Source: an uncultured Pirellulaceae bacterium (GTDB lineage Bacteria > Planctomycetota > Planctomycetia > Pirellulales > Pirellulaceae). Taken from it: a DNA stretch of 10,475 nucleotides. The position numbers and the translations under genes are program-made. Every line of letters begins with the position of its first letter. The first letter of the stretch is position 1. Positions 9,182-10,475 of the stretch are shown piece after piece. Location of the stretch: assembly GCA_934278005.1 (NCBI GenBank), contig CAKQWG010000114.1:1-10475 (forward strand), in the 5' to 3' direction. The notes under the pieces are model-generated. The model worked only from the letters and a program-made list of their open reading frames with translations. It did not search any database and had not been told where the DNA came from.

Positions 9182-10186
9182 CTAGGGCTGCCAAGTCTCT
9201 CGCCAGGCGCAGCCTGCCCACGACCAACCCACACCGAAGCCAATCAGTAGGCTCTGGGTACCTACCGCTATTCTACCCTGCTGCCGCAGATCCGAAATCA
9301 GGATCGGTAAAGTGCTCGAAACAGTGTTGCCGTAATTCTCCAGCATAATCGGCAATCGGTCTTCACTTAGCTCCAAGCGAGTCTGGAGCTGCTCGAGCAT
9401 TTTTCGAGTCGCCTGATGCAACAAATACAGCTCGACCTGGTCGGCTGAAAGCTTAGAAAGCTCGAGAACTTGCTCGATTAACTTGGGGACTGCCACAATG
9501 GTAAAGCTAAGGAGGCTGGGGCCATCCATGTAAAGGCGGCTTTTCCAACGCTTGCGATGCCGCGGCTTAAGCGCGTCCTCAGGCAGTCGACTGCCACCAT
9601 CGCTGACCAACAGCGTATCGGCTCCGCTGCCGTCAGTCCCGAACTGAAATCCACTCAAACTCTGCTGCTGGCTAGCCTGGACGAGCGTCGCGGCGGCCGC
9701 ATCGCCAAAAATAGTCCTCAAACTACGGTCTTCGGAGTCGATATATTTGGAGTACGTTTCCGCGGTCAGCAGGAGAATGCGGCGTGCGACCCCCATGCGA
9801 ATCAGCCCGTCGGCGATTGCCAGTCCGTAGACGAAACCGGAGCAGCCTAGATTGAAGTCGAGTGCGCCGCAGCCCTCGCGCAGTCCCAGTCGGCTTTGCA
9901 GCAGACAAGCTGTGGTAGGCAAGGGATAGTCGGGGGTCTGCGTACACAGCAAAACAAAATCGATCGTTTGTCGATCGATATCATGCTCTTGGAACAGCTT
10001 CTCACAGGCCGCTACGGCCAGATCGGAAGCGGTCTCGTTTGGCGCGGCAATATAGCGGCTGCGAATGCCAGTTTTTTCTTCAATCTCGCGCATATCCCAC
10101 GCAGGAAATGCAGCTTGCAATTCGGCGTTGGTTTCGACACGCTCCGGCAAATGAATCGCAATCGGCCCTATTTCGGCGAACAGCAC
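9182..10186 (-). CDS. Beta-ketoacyl-ACP synthase III (FabH-like)
   Basis: The gene encodes 334 residues from the GTG at 10186. The frame could extend to a TTG at 10271-10273, but the GTG is preferred: it has AAGGA seven bases upstream and places the FabH-typical opening (AEIGPIAIHLPERVETN) at the N-terminus. The thiolase-fold catalytic triad is complete: Cys115 in NLGCSGFVYG, His257 in LLHQATRK and Asn287 in YGNTVSS, matching Cys112-His244-Asn274 of E. coli FabH. TGIRSRYI and FGDAAAA are also family landmarks. It would condense an acyl-CoA primer with malonyl-ACP, or act as a related starter or ester-forming synthase. As a possible extra KAS III beside the acyl-ACP/oxoamine fusion, it might make a special acyl chain, but it could equally be the housekeeping FabH. 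The 102-bp gap to the AlgH-family gene allows co-transcription. Confidence 0.92.
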   Translation of the reverse strand: MLFAEIGPIAIHLPERVETNAELQAAFPAWDMREIEEKTGIRSRYIAAPNETASDLAVAACEKLFQEHDIDRQTIDFVLLCTQTPDYPLPTTACLLQSRLGLREGCGALDFNLGCSGFVYGLAIADGLIRMGVARRILLLTAETYSKYIDSEDRSLRTIFGDAAAATLVQASQQQSLSGFQFGTDGSGADTLLVSDGGSRLPEDALKPRHRKRWKSRLYMDGPSLLSFTIVAVPKLIEQVLELSKLSADQVELYLLHQATRKMLEQLQTRLELSEDRLPIMLENYGNTVSSTLPILISDLRQQGRIAVGTQSLLIGFGVGWSWAGCAWRETWQP

Positions 10187-10193
10187 AGAAACG

Positions 10194-10198
10194 TCCTT
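10194..10198 (-). promoter_or_regulatory. Shine-Dalgarno site fixing the GTG start of the KAS III gene
   Basis: On the - strand AAGGA precedes the GTG at 10184-10186 by seven bases. This supports the shorter start over the upstream TTG, whose extra 29 residues (Trp-, Cys- and Arg-containing) do not resemble a FabH N-terminus. Confidence 0.6.
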
Positions 10199-10397
10199 CA
10201 AGATCCAACGTAGGCAGCCTGCCCGCAGTCCAGACGTTCCGTCAGGACATTCCCACGGGCGAATGGGTTGCAAAGCTTACGTTTATATCGAAGTCTGCGC
10301 GCAGCGCGAACGGGACTTTACCGATAACCTCTCAATGCTTAGAAGTTTTTCGCGGCAGAGCCTCTAGGCTGGACGGCTGTTACAGCGGCCAAGAGAC

Positions 10398-10475
10398 CTA
10401 GGGAGTTTTCTCGCCAGTGCCGCGATAGGACTGCTGCACGGAATCGCCATACTGCGATTCCACCATCCGCTTGCG
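10398..10475 (-). CDS. C-terminal end of an unidentified protein (5' part outside window)
   Basis: Reading the - strand from the window edge gives 25 open codons ending at TAG (10398-10400): RKRMVESQYGDSVQQSYRG followed by TGEKTP. The composition is that of a normal soluble C-terminus and the stop is followed by a 211-bp gap before the KAS III gene. It is too short to name and could be a chance frame. The gap (10187-10397) should hold the KAS III promoter; no clear motif was seen. Confidence 0.4.
   Translation of the reverse strand, partial: RKRMVESQYGDSVQQSYRGTGEKTP

Overview
The window looks like a chromosomal segment from a planctomycete of the Pirellula/Rhodopirellula type. This is inferred from protein style. 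There is a twin-arginine-exported Gfo/Idh/MocA oxidoreductase, a TolC-like protein tail and a secreted 'PLYFEQPNLERYG' protein of a sort I associate with planctomycetes, few Shine-Dalgarno sites, and loosely spaced genes. No rRNA, tRNA, transposase or CRISPR array was found.

Left part (1-2808, + strand): the 3' end of a TolC-type outer-membrane channel gene, then three genes for exported proteins. The first is a conserved-looking hypothetical protein. The second is a small secreted protein with CCC, CxxC, CxC and CC cysteine clusters. The third is a remarkable exported metallothionein-like protein with about 50 cysteines. Its core is a perfect-to-near-perfect 18-bp tandem repeat (AECCAT hexapeptides) bracketed by two copies of a 69-bp block that differ at one silent base. 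The 3' region has an 11-bp triplication across the stop codon and two hairpins, the second a terminator that probably serves both converging strands. Together these genes suggest an envelope metal-handling locus (efflux plus periplasmic or surface sequestration), but no metal sensor or pump is visible, so this is inference.

Right part (2986-10475, - strand): reading leftwards, the tail of an unidentified gene at the window edge, a FabH-like ketoacyl synthase III with an intact Cys-His-Asn triad, a YqgE/AlgH (UPF0301) protein, an 1150-residue three-module enzyme, and the Tat-exported Gfo/Idh/MocA oxidoreductase. The large enzyme fuses a fatty acyl-AMP ligase, an acyl carrier protein and a PLP-dependent alpha-oxoamine synthase. 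Its domain order describes a self-contained assembly line: activate a free fatty acid, load it onto its own carrier, and condense it with an amino acid to release CO2 and an alpha-aminoketone. That chemistry starts sphingoid-base, prodiginine-type and related amino-lipid pathways. The product here is unknown.

The two best leads are the cysteine-repeat protein, with its evolving repeat array, and the one-polypeptide FAAL-ACP-oxoamine synthase beside a ketoacyl synthase III.
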